Shown here piece after piece: positions 8,150 to 16,957 of a stretch of 64,000 nucleotides of DNA. This stretch comes from JAFAHD01 sp035654355 (GTDB lineage: Bacteria > Vulcanimicrobiota > Vulcanimicrobiia > Eremiobacterales > Eremiobacteraceae): positions 10,679-74,678 of the forward strand of contig DASRXC010000132.1 of NCBI GenBank assembly GCA_035654355.1, given 5' to 3'. The translations under genes were made by a program, and so were the position numbers. The notes under the pieces were generated by a model. That model saw nothing but the letters and a program-made list of their open reading frames with translations. It did no database searches and was not told the DNA's origin. How positions within the stretch are numbered: the first letter of the stretch is position 1; every line of letters begins with the position of its first letter.

Positions 8150-9064
8150 CTAGTTGGTTGAAGCGGCGACTTCTTCGGTTGCTGAGTTTTGTTCAGCCGA
8201 CTGCGCTGGCTCTTCGCCGGTCGTCGGCGGATCAGGCGCCGCGTCCGGCTTCTCAGCGTGTTTGGCTTCTGTCTTGTGATCGCCGCTCTTCGAATCTGCC
8301 GGCTTCGCCGCCGCGGTGGCGGCACGCGCGCCTTCGGGTGTCGGCTCCCAATCGTAGTCGCCGCCCGTGATGCCTTCAGGCGTGAAGCCGTTGGCATTCA
8401 GCCAATCCAACGCTAGATGATAGTGGCGCTTGGTGCGATAGCCTAGCCAGCGGCGACGCAATGTGTCGTCCTCGTCGACCGCCTCGCGGAAGCGACGAAA
8501 CGCGCCTTTGCCCGAGATCGCCGAGCGCAACCGACCGGCGATGTTGATGTCCTCGACCATCGTGATGAAGTCGGACATGATCCCGTACCTGATCTCGGTC
8601 GTCACCGGCGAGATCTTTTTCATGTCCGGATTTGCATCAGCTTCCGAGATGCGCGCGTTCTCTTGATCGCCGAGGTTGTGCATGAAGTGCTCGACCGCAT
8701 TCGACTGCGTGTTGAAGTACGCGACGCTGTCGACATCTCCGCCGGTCAGCGCGGTGCCCAGCTCATCGAGCAACTGATTGCGTTTGATCGGCCCCGGTCG
8801 CACGACCCGCGCAGGCATGCGCGGCGCCGCGGGTGCGAGCGCCTCGATGCCGAGCGCCTTGCGGATATCCGCCGGGTCGACCGCGGGCAAGCCGAGACTG
8901 GTGAGCCGCACGTAGTGACCGGCAAGTTCGATCAAGAGGTCGTCGAGTTTGTGTCGCGCATCCGCATCGGCGACCGCGTCTGCAGGCGCTGCGCCGCCCA
9001 AGTCGGCGAGCGGCCTGCGGACCCACTCCGCGGTCACGTGTGCGTTGTCGGCGTGGTCTTTCAT
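8150..9064 (-). CDS. UPF0158-family-like protein with long low-complexity tail
   Basis: This 304-residue soluble protein of unknown function has a central region (about residues 145-230) that resembles UPF0158. The pattern runs YGIMSDFITMVEDI, a RSAISGKGAFRRFREAV core, then RRRWLGYRT and LALDWLNANGF. The N-terminal part includes an ELAGHYVRL helix. The last 60-70 residues are rich in Ala, Lys, Glu, Pro and Thr and are likely disordered. It is the only gene between a terminator-like hairpin and the LeuA-like gene 28 bp upstream on the same strand. No function is assigned. Confidence 0.72.
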   Translation of the reverse strand: MKDHADNAHVTAEWVRRPLADLGGAAPADAVADADARHKLDDLLIELAGHYVRLTSLGLPAVDPADIRKALGIEALAPAAPRMPARVVRPGPIKRNQLLDELGTALTGGDVDSVAYFNTQSNAVEHFMHNLGDQENARISEADANPDMKKISPVTTEIRYGIMSDFITMVEDINIAGRLRSAISGKGAFRRFREAVDEDDTLRRRWLGYRTKRHYHLALDWLNANGFTPEGITGGDYDWEPTPEGARAATAAAKPADSKSGDHKTEAKHAEKPDAAPDPPTTGEEPAQSAEQNSATEEVAASTN

Positions 9065-9092
9065 CGATGTCCTGACTTTCCGCCCTAGGGAG

Positions 9093-10535
9093 TTATGTCT
9101 TAGCGCTTACAGGCCGTCCGATTCCTTCCGCGATGGTGATCACGTCGTCTTCGGTCAAACCCAGGCCGTTGATTCCAGCATAATACTGATTGATGATGTC
9201 GTAGGTACGACCTGATTGCGCGCGCTCTTCGCGCACACGCTTGACCTCTTCGAGCACCCGCTTGCCTAGAGCGCTATCGACCGTCACTCCCGCCTTGGAA
9301 AGTTTGTTTTCGTTCTTCTTGAGCGCCGCCTCCACTACTGAAAGCCCGCTATGCTTGCCGTAAATGAAATGCATGTGCCCGCCGACCAGTTCGGCCGGCA
9401 CTGCTTCGTACATGCGCCGGTCGATCAGCATCGCGTGCGTGTGTATGCCCGACTCGTGCGCGAACACGTTGGCTCCGATGATCGGTTCGTGCGCCTGGAT
9501 CGGATAACCGGACACCGATTCCATGAAGCGCGCGAGCTCCCACAGTTTGTTGTACTTGAACCCTGGGATATCGACCCCGTATAGCACCTTAAGCGCGGTG
9601 ACTACCTGGTGCAGAGGCACGTTGCCTGCCCGCTCGCCGTAACCGTTTGCGGTGACAGTGAAGGCCTTGAAGCCGCAGGCCAGCGAGGTGATGCAGTTGA
9701 TTGTGCCCAGGCCGTAGTCGTTATGGAAGTGGTTGAGCAGCGTGACGTCCTTGGGCATGGCGTCCACGATGCGTGTTGAGAACCAGCGTGTCGCCTCAGG
9801 CGTGAGGCAGCCGACCGTGTCGGGCCACGAGGGTCGCGTCGCGCCGGCTTCGAGTCCGGCTTTGAACAGTTCGATGAAATAGTCGACGTCGCCGCGGCTG
9901 CCATCCTCGCCGCCGAACTCGACGCGCTCGACGCCGTTGCTGCGCGCGTATCGGATCGCGTCGCACTGCATGCGGATGTTCGCCGCACGGTAGAACGAAA
10001 GCGGCTGATCGAGCCACTCGCTCTCCGGTTTGCCTTCACGCGCGAGGAGCGCCTTGCCGATCTTGTACTTCATGTGCAGATCGCTGCCCGAGGTGAAAAC
10101 GAAAAACGTCACCGCGCTCGGTTGCACGTCGATCTCCGCCAACGCGCTCAGCGTTGCGTCGATATCTTTGCTCGTGCTGCGGCACATGACGACGACGTCG
10201 AGATCCTGACGGATCTCGCCCTTGCGCTTGCCTTCCATGATCAGCTGCAGCGAGCGGCGTTCGTCTTCGGAAACTGCGGGAAAGCCGACGTCCATGATGT
10301 GCACGCCGATGTCAGAGAGCCGCCGGCAGATCTCGTACTTGGTTTCCGGAGTATAGGCGATCCCGCACATCTGCTCGCCGTCGCGCAGCGATGTGTCGTA
10401 GATGCGCAGCTCGTCAGATCTGGGGAACTTGACGTCCTTGGTGAACTCGCGCGGATCGCGAATGAGCTGCCCGATGGGCTCGCGGAATTCCACTGCTCGT
10501 CGCTCCTCGGCGGCCGGTTTTCGCCCGCCCGGCAT
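9093..10535 (-). CDS. 2-isopropylmalate / homocitrate synthase-family enzyme
   Basis: This 480-residue member of the HMGL-like TIM-barrel family condenses acetyl-CoA with a 2-oxo acid. Signatures are DTSLRDGEQ near residues 48-56, an NHFHNDYGLG metal site, and a GYGERAGN motif. The C-terminal 80 or so residues do not look like the full LeuA regulatory (ACT-like) domain, so it may be insensitive to leucine or serve another acid. No leuBCD or lysine genes are adjacent. LeuA, homocitrate synthase and re-citrate synthase are all possible; sequence alone does not decide. Confidence 0.8.
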   Translation of the reverse strand: MPGGRKPAAEERRAVEFREPIGQLIRDPREFTKDVKFPRSDELRIYDTSLRDGEQMCGIAYTPETKYEICRRLSDIGVHIMDVGFPAVSEDERRSLQLIMEGKRKGEIRQDLDVVVMCRSTSKDIDATLSALAEIDVQPSAVTFFVFTSGSDLHMKYKIGKALLAREGKPESEWLDQPLSFYRAANIRMQCDAIRYARSNGVERVEFGGEDGSRGDVDYFIELFKAGLEAGATRPSWPDTVGCLTPEATRWFSTRIVDAMPKDVTLLNHFHNDYGLGTINCITSLACGFKAFTVTANGYGERAGNVPLHQVVTALKVLYGVDIPGFKYNKLWELARFMESVSGYPIQAHEPIIGANVFAHESGIHTHAMLIDRRMYEAVPAELVGGHMHFIYGKHSGLSVVEAALKKNENKLSKAGVTVDSALGKRVLEEVKRVREERAQSGRTYDIINQYYAGINGLGLTEDDVITIAEGIGRPVSAKT

Positions 10536-10566
10536 TGCAGCGGCCAGGGTCGATCGACCGCGAGCC

Positions 10567-11082
10567 CTAGGGTTCGACGATTATTTCGCCACGCATTCCT
10601 GCGGAATAGTGAAAGAAGCAGCCGTAGAGGAAAGTTCCTGCCGTCGACGCGACCATCGGCGCTGAGCCTGAGCCAGGCGCAAGATCGCCGCTGCTCCACG
10701 GCTGCGCGCCGATGCTGCCGAATTGTTTGAGGACAGCCTGAGTCCAGCGCGGTTCGCTAAAGCGTGTCGCACCCGTCAATCCTGTCGCGGTGTGGTGCGC
10801 GTCGGTGTCGTTATTGACGAACACGATCGAATCGCCGACGTGCACGTGCACGATCGCTGGACTCGTGCCGACCGAATCGCCGGCGCTTTCGTGGGTGATT
10901 TTTGTATAGCGCGTCAGGCTGAGGTTGACCACTACCGGCGCAGACGCGGCGTATGAGGCAGTGATCCTCGAGCCTGCGCCGCTCGCAAGAACGGACGCGA
11001 TTGCAGCCGCTACAACCGCGCAGCGGCGCACTCGCTTGGCAAGGTGTGTCCTTCCTGACCCTCCGGATATCGCGCGAATCAC
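10567..11082 (-). CDS. secreted cupredoxin-like copper protein
   Basis: This protein of about 171 residues has an Arg-rich N-terminus and a hydrophobic signal segment (AVVAAAIASVLASGAG), so it is exported. The mature part is a plastocyanin/azurin-like fold. The VHVHVGDSIVFVNND strand is followed by an AHHT copper His and, near the C-terminus, the complete ligand loop YGCFFHYSAGM with Cys, His and Met. All type-1 copper ligands are present, so an electron-transfer role in the periplasm is plausible. I chose GTG 11082 because a GGAAGG ribosome site lies just upstream; TTG 11100 is the alternative. It is divergent from the HD-GYP gene. Confidence 0.82.
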   Translation of the reverse strand: MIRAISGGSGRTHLAKRVRRCAVVAAAIASVLASGAGSRITASYAASAPVVVNLSLTRYTKITHESAGDSVGTSPAIVHVHVGDSIVFVNNDTDAHHTATGLTGATRFSEPRWTQAVLKQFGSIGAQPWSSGDLAPGSGSAPMVASTAGTFLYGCFFHYSAGMRGEIIVEP

Positions 11083-11169
11083 AGTTTCCGCCTTCCCCAA
11101 GAGACAACGAAGCCCTCCGGCGCATCGTTACGGCGTAACAGCCGCCTTGGTCGGGAGGTCCTATTTGAG

Positions 11170-12513
11170 GTGAACCGAGCGCGCCGCACGCCATTTGCCG
11201 TCGTCCGCGGACCCTTTGCCGGGTCACGCGTCAGCTTCTGGTCGTTCGAAACTTCCGCGGATGTCGGCGCGCGCGCGATCGCCGCGCTGGCAGTGACCGC
11301 GTTGATCTGGGCCGTGCTGTCCGCATGGCACGCGCCGGTGACGCTCGCAGTGCTCGTGTTGTGCGCGGTCGTGCTCGAGCTTTTCGCGGGCGACATCTTG
11401 CGCGCCGGCGGACGCGTCATCGGTCCCTCGTTGACGGTCGTCGTCGCAGCGTTCGCGCTGTACGGAGCTCCCGCCGCGGTACTTGTCGGATTCGCGCGCG
11501 GCGGCGCACGCTTGCTCTCGACGCGCGGACTCGCCGGCGTCGACGGCGCGTTCATTCTCTCGGGCTCGGTCTTCGGACCGCTGATCGGCGGGATCATCGG
11601 AACGACGGCGCTGTCGTTCCATGCGCCTGTCCTGGTCGCGGGCGCGGCCTACGTCGTCGCCGCCTATATCGCAGAGGTGATCGCCCCCGCGGCATGTATG
11701 CGCAGCGTAGGCCCGCCGTCACTCGCTCTTGCAGGCGACGGCATCGCGGGTTGGGCGTTCGCCGCATTCGCCGGCTTAAGCGCGCTCGGCTACTTGTTGG
11801 CGGCCGACATCGGCCGCGGTGACGTGCGCGTGCTGGCGTACTTCGTCGTGCCGCTTATCGTCGTGCGGCTCTCGTATTCGGCGTTGCGCACGCGTTCGGA
11901 GCGCTACACGGGCGCGCTCGAACGCGAGAACATCGATTTCTTCGATCGCATCGGCAAGCTCGATCGCATCAACGGCGACTTGATCGAAGCACTGGCTTTT
12001 GCGATCGACTACCGAGACGGTCTTGACAGCGGCCGGTCGCGCCGCACGGCGCAGATGGCGACGTCAATGGCTCAAGCGCTGGGCATGTCCGGCATCGATC
12101 TCGAAATGTTGCGCCGCGGCGCGCTGCTTCACGACGTCGGTATGCTCGCGATGCCGGGGCAGCGCACGCCGCGCCACATCGAGGTCGGCGCGCGGTTGGT
12201 CGCTCGTTGGCGCGACTATCCGCAGATCGCGCAGATCGTCGAGCAGCATTGCGAAATGCTTGACGGCACCGGCTACCCGCGCGGCCTACGCGCAGACGAT
12301 ATCTCGATGTCGGCGCGCATCGTCGGCGTTGCAACCAAGTATGTCGATCTTACCGCTGACCGTCCTCAGGGCGCCGGCATGACGCACGACGAAGCGCTGT
12401 CTGAGATCCGCGCGCTTGCGCCGCTCAAATACGACATCGCTGTCGTCCAAGCGTTAGAGGCGGCCGTCGCGCCGACGACCGCCGAAGTATTACCGCTGAT
12501 CCGTCGCGGTTAA
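11170..12513 (+). CDS. membrane protein with degenerate HD-GYP domain
   Basis: This 447-residue protein starts at GTG 11170. About six to eight hydrophobic segments (residues 30-235) resemble a membrane sensory module. A short coiled region (240-265) and a C-terminal HD-GYP-type domain (275-440) follow. The HD pair (321-322, LLHDVG), His336 and DGTGYPRGL (365-373) are retained. Other usual metal positions are altered: GRS replaces GHS at 288-290, HCE replaces HHE at 360-362, and ATK replaces the AD motif near 388. Cyclic-di-GMP hydrolysis is therefore doubtful, and a binding or signalling role is possible. It converges on the histidine kinase gene. Confidence 0.82.
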   Translation: MNRARRTPFAVVRGPFAGSRVSFWSFETSADVGARAIAALAVTALIWAVLSAWHAPVTLAVLVLCAVVLELFAGDILRAGGRVIGPSLTVVVAAFALYGAPAAVLVGFARGGARLLSTRGLAGVDGAFILSGSVFGPLIGGIIGTTALSFHAPVLVAGAAYVVAAYIAEVIAPAACMRSVGPPSLALAGDGIAGWAFAAFAGLSALGYLLAADIGRGDVRVLAYFVVPLIVVRLSYSALRTRSERYTGALERENIDFFDRIGKLDRINGDLIEALAFAIDYRDGLDSGRSRRTAQMATSMAQALGMSGIDLEMLRRGALLHDVGMLAMPGQRTPRHIEVGARLVARWRDYPQIAQIVEQHCEMLDGTGYPRGLRADDISMSARIVGVATKYVDLTADRPQGAGMTHDEALSEIRALAPLKYDIAVVQALEAAVAPTTAEVLPLIRRG

Positions 12514-12514
12514 A

Positions 12515-13867
12515 TCACTCAGCGAGCGGAAGGCTCAACGTGACTTTCGTGCCTTTACCTGGCTCGCTCCACAATTCGGCATGACCGCCCATCCGCTCCA
12601 TCGACGTCTTCACGATCGCTAAGCCCAAACCCGAACCCGAAACGCCGCCGCGTAGCTCGCCGCGATAGAAGCGTTCGAATGCGTGCGCGCGCTCGTCCGC
12701 GGGCATGCCTGGCCCGTTGTCGCTCACGACGATCAGCGCGCGCCCGTCCTCCCTGTGCGCCGACACTTCAACATCGGATCCGGGCGCGTGCTTGGCGGCG
12801 TTCTCGATGAGATTGCGCACCGCGTCGCTCAGCTCGGCCGGATGGGCGCGAACCTGCAACGGAGCCGGCGCGTCGAGCGTCAGCGTGCCGGTCACGAGCA
12901 ACGGACGCGAGCCTTCGGCGGCATCGCGGGCAACGCGCGCGGCATCGACCAGTTCGAGCTCGGTCGGTGTCGGATTGTCGAGTCGCGCCAGCGCGAGCAG
13001 TTTGTCGATGAGCCTGCGCATGCGCTCGCATTCGTCGGAGATCGTGCTCAGGATGTCGTTCGCGACGCGCGGCTCGGTGATCGCGCCGCGGCGCAACACC
13101 GAGATGTAGCCTGAGATCACCGTCAGAGGCGTGCGCAACTCGTGACCGGCGTCGGCAGAGAACTGCCTCATGCTGTCCTCGATCTTGCGACGCTCTTCGA
13201 ATGCCGCACCGACCTTTTCGGCGGCGGAGTTGAAAGCGATCGCCAGAGCGGTGATCTCGCCCGGCTCGCCGCGCACGGTGGTGCGCCGTGAAAAGTCGCC
13301 ACGCCCAAGGGCGTCAAGCGCGTTCGTGACATCGACGATGGGCGCAAGCGCCTGACCTGCAAGCACGCGGCCCGCGAGCCAACCGATGATCAGCGCGATG
13401 ATCAGCACGACGGCGACGGTGATCCAATATGGACCAAGGTTGAACAGCAAAAAACCCAGCTCGGGCCGGTAGGTCAGATAGCCGCCGGGAAACGGCTGAT
13501 AGCGCAGAGGTCCGCTTTCGGGGATCATCTGCCCGCGTTTGGCGGCCACGTACTGCGCGCCGGGAACCGCCTGGTCGGCGTCGCCCGCTAAGAATTGCCC
13601 TTCATTATCGAAGACGGCGCCGTGCAGACCCAGGCGTTGCATATGCGTCACGATCGCCGGTGCCAGCAGCCGCAGCGCCTGCTCGTTCGAGCCAAGAGCA
13701 GTACCGAGCACGCGCACGTCGGCCGCCGGCGCGACGAGCATCGCGTGCGTGTCCTGCTCGAGGATCAAGAGCAGCGCGACCGATGAAATGACGATGACGA
13801 GTACGAGCAGACCGACGAAAACACCGGCGTACCACGCGGCTAAGCGCGAGGCCAGCGTCTTCATCAC
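12515..13867 (-). CDS. sensor histidine kinase
   Basis: This 450-residue inner-membrane kinase has transmembrane helix 1 at about 13-36, an extracytoplasmic sensor of about 110 residues, and helix 2 at about 147-168. A HAMP linker follows to about 225. The dimerisation helix carries the phosphorylated His242 in GHELRTPL. The ATPase domain shows the N box NLIENAAKH, G1 DNGPGMP and G2 GSGLGLAIVK. Its ATG overlaps the response-regulator stop by 4 bp, so the pair is translationally coupled. The sensed signal is unknown. The pair lies just downstream of the liv transporter genes on the same strand, which may place it in their transcript. Confidence 0.95.
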   Translation of the reverse strand: MMKTLASRLAAWYAGVFVGLLVLVIVISSVALLLILEQDTHAMLVAPAADVRVLGTALGSNEQALRLLAPAIVTHMQRLGLHGAVFDNEGQFLAGDADQAVPGAQYVAAKRGQMIPESGPLRYQPFPGGYLTYRPELGFLLFNLGPYWITVAVVLIIALIIGWLAGRVLAGQALAPIVDVTNALDALGRGDFSRRTTVRGEPGEITALAIAFNSAAEKVGAAFEERRKIEDSMRQFSADAGHELRTPLTVISGYISVLRRGAITEPRVANDILSTISDECERMRRLIDKLLALARLDNPTPTELELVDAARVARDAAEGSRPLLVTGTLTLDAPAPLQVRAHPAELSDAVRNLIENAAKHAPGSDVEVSAHREDGRALIVVSDNGPGMPADERAHAFERFYRGELRGGVSGSGLGLAIVKTSMERMGGHAELWSEPGKGTKVTLSLPLAE

Positions 13868-14553
13868 GGCAGGTCGTCTTCGCGCAATGCGTACCCGACG
13901 CCCCGAACGGTGTGGATCAAACGTTTCTGCGCGTTGCCGTCGATCTTGGCGCGCAGATACGAGATGTACGTTTCGACGATGCCGACCTCACCTTCGAAGT
14001 CATGTCCCCACACTTGCTCGAGCAATTGCTCTTTGGTGAGCACGCGGCGCGGCACGCGGATGAGCGCGACCAATAGGTCGAACTCGCGCGGTGTCAATCC
14101 GATACGCCTTCCGGCGCGCGTCACCTCGTGCGTCTCGACGTTGACGGTGAGATCATCATAATGAAGCTCCGCGCCGGCGGCGAGCTTGGGGCGCCGCAGA
14201 GCGGCGCCGAGGCGCGCGAGCAATTCTTCGAACGCGAACGGTTTGGCAAGGTAATCGTCGGCGCCGCGGTCGAGCGCGATCACACGGTCGGGCACATCGC
14301 CTTTGGCTGTGAGCATGATGATCGGAGCTTCGGTCTTGCGCCGCAGCATCGGCAAGAGCGTAAAGCCGTCGATCTTTGGGAGCATGACGTCCAAGATGAT
14401 GATGTCAGGATCCCATTGCCCGATGAGGTCAAGCGCTTGTGCGCCGTCCGCCGCCGAACGAACTGCGTAGCCCTCGCGCGTGAGCCCGAGCTCGAGCATT
14501 TCGCGCACGTGGCGTTCATCGTCTACGACGGCGACTTTTGGTGAGGTTTTCAT
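13864..14553 (-). CDS. OmpR-family response regulator
   Basis: This 229-residue regulator has a receiver domain (residues 1-120) with the acidic pair DD11-12, phospho-acceptor Asp55 in ILDVMLP, and a LTAKGD motif. A winged-helix DNA-binding domain follows, ending in HTVRGVGYALR, typical of OmpR/PhoB. I chose the ATG at 14553, since the upstream extension is not conserved-looking. The cognate kinase starts inside its last codon. It lies 66 bp downstream of livF on the same strand. Confidence 0.95.
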   Translation of the reverse strand: MKTSPKVAVVDDERHVREMLELGLTREGYAVRSAADGAQALDLIGQWDPDIIILDVMLPKIDGFTLLPMLRRKTEAPIIMLTAKGDVPDRVIALDRGADDYLAKPFAFEELLARLGAALRRPKLAAGAELHYDDLTVNVETHEVTRAGRRIGLTPREFDLLVALIRVPRRVLTKEQLLEQVWGHDFEGEVGIVETYISYLRAKIDGNAQKRLIHTVRGVGYALREDDLP

Positions 14554-14619
14554 CGCGCTCTCTAGCCTATCGGGTTTCTCTGAGAATGCTCTGTGCCCAT
14601 GGCGGCGGGCGCTCAAACG

Positions 14620-15357
14620 TCAAACGCTGTCGCCGAGGTACGCTGCGACGATCGTAGGATCCGTTGCGAGATCGCGCGCCGCTCCTTCCTTCACGATCGT
14701 GCCGCGTTCCATCACATAGGCATGGTCGCTGATCGCCAACGCTTGCCGGGCGTTCTGCTCGACGAGCAATATCGCGAGGCCTTCGTCGCGCAGTTGTTTG
14801 ACGATCGTATAGACCTGCGCCACGAGCACAGGCGATAAGCCCATCGACGGTTCGTCGAGCAGCAAAAGCCTCGGACGCGCCATCAACCCGCGCGCGATCG
14901 CGAGCATCTGCTGCTCGCCTCCCGAAAGCGAACCGGCGAGCACGTTCGCGCGTTCGCGCAGAATCGGAAAGCGCGAGAACATCGCCTCGAGATCGTCGCG
15001 CACACCGCCGCGATCGGGCCGGCTCCACGCGCCGATTTCGAGATTCTCGCGCACCGTCATGTGTGCGATGATCAGACGTCCTTCGGGAACTTGGATCAAA
15101 CCCGCGGCAACGATCGCGTGCGGCGGACGGCCGTCGATACGCTCGCCGAGGAATTCAACCGTGCCGGCAGAGCGCGTGATGACGCCGGAGAGTGCGAGCA
15201 GCGTCGTCGTCTTGCCCGCGCCGTTCGCGCCGATGATCGTAGCGACGCGTCCATCGCTTAGTTGCAGATCGATCCCATGAACCGCCTCGGCGCGGCCGTA
15301 GCCGGCTCGCAAGCCGTGCACGGACAGAAGTGGAGCGGGCGAGCCGTTGCCGCTCAT
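14620..15357 (-). CDS. livF: branched-chain-type ABC transporter ATP-binding protein LivF
   Basis: One of two ATPases of a LivKHMGF-type importer, 245 residues long. It shows the Walker A motif GANGAGKTT, ABC signature LSGGEQQ, Walker B LLLLDEPSMGL and the LivF-typical LLVEQNARQAL. The ATG at 15357 overlaps the livG stop by 4 bp. The last gene of the transporter cluster, it precedes the two-component regulator by 66 bp. Because a benzoate-CoA-ligase-like gene is divergent from livK, the transported solute could be an aromatic or other organic acid instead of an amino acid; that is inference. Confidence 0.93.
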   Translation of the reverse strand: MSGNGSPAPLLSVHGLRAGYGRAEAVHGIDLQLSDGRVATIIGANGAGKTTTLLALSGVITRSAGTVEFLGERIDGRPPHAIVAAGLIQVPEGRLIIAHMTVRENLEIGAWSRPDRGGVRDDLEAMFSRFPILRERANVLAGSLSGGEQQMLAIARGLMARPRLLLLDEPSMGLSPVLVAQVYTIVKQLRDEGLAILLVEQNARQALAISDHAYVMERGTIVKEGAARDLATDPTIVAAYLGDSV

Positions 15358-16118
15358 GCGCTGTTCTCGACGCCAAGATAAGCTTCGATCACTTTGGGAT
15401 CGTTGCGGATCTGCGCGGGCGTGCCTTCGGCGATCTTCTCGCCGAAATCGAGCACGGCGATGCGCTCGCACGCCGACATCACCAACGCCATATCGTGCTC
15501 GACCAGCAGCACGCTCATGCCGCGCTCGCGCACGAGGCGCACGATCTCGGCACGCAGTCGATCCGTCTCGACCGGATTGAGGCCGGCGGCGGGCTCGTCG
15601 AGCAGCAGCACGCTCGGCTGCGCCGCGATCGCGCGTGCGAGTTCGACGCGACGTTGTTCACCGGCAGGCAAGCTGCGTGCGAGCGCGTCTGCGCGTTCCG
15701 AAAGGCCTAGGTCGCCAAGCAGTTCGCGCGCCTGCGAGCGCAACGCGCGCGCGCTTGCCAACGTGGGCGGCCAACCCGTCAAGTGGCCGAGCAGCGAATC
15801 GCGCGCGCGCACGTGCATCCCAGCGACGACGTTTTCGAGCGCGCTCATGTTGGGGAACAGACGTGACGTCTGGTACGTGCGCGCGATGCCCGTCGCCGCG
15901 ATCTGATACGGCTTGCTCCGGTCGAGCCGTCGGCCGTCGAACGTGATCGTGCCGCGCGTCGGGGCCGCGAGCCCGGTCATGAGGTTAAGAACGGTCGTCT
16001 TGCCTGCACCGTTGGGACCGATCAGTCCGAACAATGTGCGCTCGGGAATCTGCAATGTGAGCTCTTTGACAGCGTGGACGCCGCCGTACTCTTTGCTGAC
16101 TCGCTCTAGCAAGATCAT
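15354..16118 (-). CDS. livG: branched-chain-type ABC transporter ATP-binding protein LivG
   Basis: Second ATPase of the importer, 254 residues. It has Walker A GPNGAGKTT, signature LPAGEQRR (a variant of LSGGQ also seen in LivG proteins), Walker B VLLLDEPAAGL and a VEHDM switch. The C-terminal IRNDPKVIEAYLG tail is typical for LivG/F. I chose ATG 16118 because its first base pairs with the livM stop in an ATGA overlap; a TTG start at 16148 would only add an unconserved extension. Confidence 0.93.
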   Translation of the reverse strand: MILLERVSKEYGGVHAVKELTLQIPERTLFGLIGPNGAGKTTVLNLMTGLAAPTRGTITFDGRRLDRSKPYQIAATGIARTYQTSRLFPNMSALENVVAGMHVRARDSLLGHLTGWPPTLASARALRSQARELLGDLGLSERADALARSLPAGEQRRVELARAIAAQPSVLLLDEPAAGLNPVETDRLRAEIVRLVRERGMSVLLVEHDMALVMSACERIAVLDFGEKIAEGTPAQIRNDPKVIEAYLGVENSA

Positions 16119-16954
16119 CGTGTGCGCCCACGTTTCACGATCGACCAAACGCCCTGCGGCAAGAAGATGATCACGAGCAATAGGATCAGTCCGTTGACGA
16201 CGTCACGGAAGTTCTGCAGCACGCGCAGCCACTCTGGCAGCAACGTGAGCAGCGCCGCGCCCACGATCGGACCCGCGACCGAGCCGATGCCGCCGACCAC
16301 GGCGTACGCGAGCATATCGACCGCCCGGCCGAACCCGTAGTCGCTCGGACTGATAAAAAAGGAAGAGAACGCGGCCAGCGCGCCGGCATATCCGGCGACG
16401 AGCGCCCCGATAGCGAACGCAGCAAGTTTGTACGCCGACGGGTTGACGCCCACGCCGGCTGCCGCGACTTCGTCCTGTGCGATCGCCGCGAACGCGCGAC
16501 CGGCGCGCGATCGCGTAAGCCGCCATAGCAAGAACGTCACGAGTGCGAGCGAGCTGTAGATGATCGGCGTCGTCGCAAGCGGCGGAATGCCGGCGATGCC
16601 TTCCGCGCCGCCCGTGAACGGCAGGTTGATCGCGAAGACGCGAACGATCTCGCCGAAGCCGATCGTCGCGATCGCTAAGAACACGCCGCGCAAGCGCAGC
16701 ACCGGCCAGCCGAGCAGCAGGCCGGCGATGGCCGCCAGCGCCGATCCAATCAGTGCTGCGCCAAAAAAAGGCCAGTGACCGCGGGTGACCAGCAACACCG
16801 ATGCGTATGCGGCGATCGCCATGAACCCCATGTTGCCGAGCGAGAGCTGCCCACACGCGAGCGTCACCCACACCGATAATGCGAGCAGCGCGTTGATGCC
16901 GATCTGATTGATGAGCGCCGAGTGCGCGTGATACGCGGCGACGAGCTCCGTCAT
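16115..16954 (-). CDS. livM: branched-chain-type ABC transporter permease LivM
   Basis: This 279-residue inner-membrane permease has about eight or nine helices. The conserved cytoplasmic coupling segment RAFAAIAQDEVAAAGVGVN (about residues 152-170) and the ISPSDYGFGRAVDMLAYAVVGG region identify the LivM family. It pairs with LivH to form the channel and contacts LivF/LivG. It overlaps livG by 4 bp and follows livH by 3 bp. It lacks the extra N-terminal domain of enterobacterial LivM. Confidence 0.92.
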   Translation of the reverse strand: MTELVAAYHAHSALINQIGINALLALSVWVTLACGQLSLGNMGFMAIAAYASVLLVTRGHWPFFGAALIGSALAAIAGLLLGWPVLRLRGVFLAIATIGFGEIVRVFAINLPFTGGAEGIAGIPPLATTPIIYSSLALVTFLLWRLTRSRAGRAFAAIAQDEVAAAGVGVNPSAYKLAAFAIGALVAGYAGALAAFSSFFISPSDYGFGRAVDMLAYAVVGGIGSVAGPIVGAALLTLLPEWLRVLQNFRDVVNGLILLLVIIFLPQGVWSIVKRGRTR

Positions 16955-16957
16955 GCG

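Noticed and set aside
10567..11100. Linking both cupredoxin genes into one copper system
   Set aside because: They are 18 kb apart, and the second lacks the copper Cys and His. No copper-export or sensing genes are seen.
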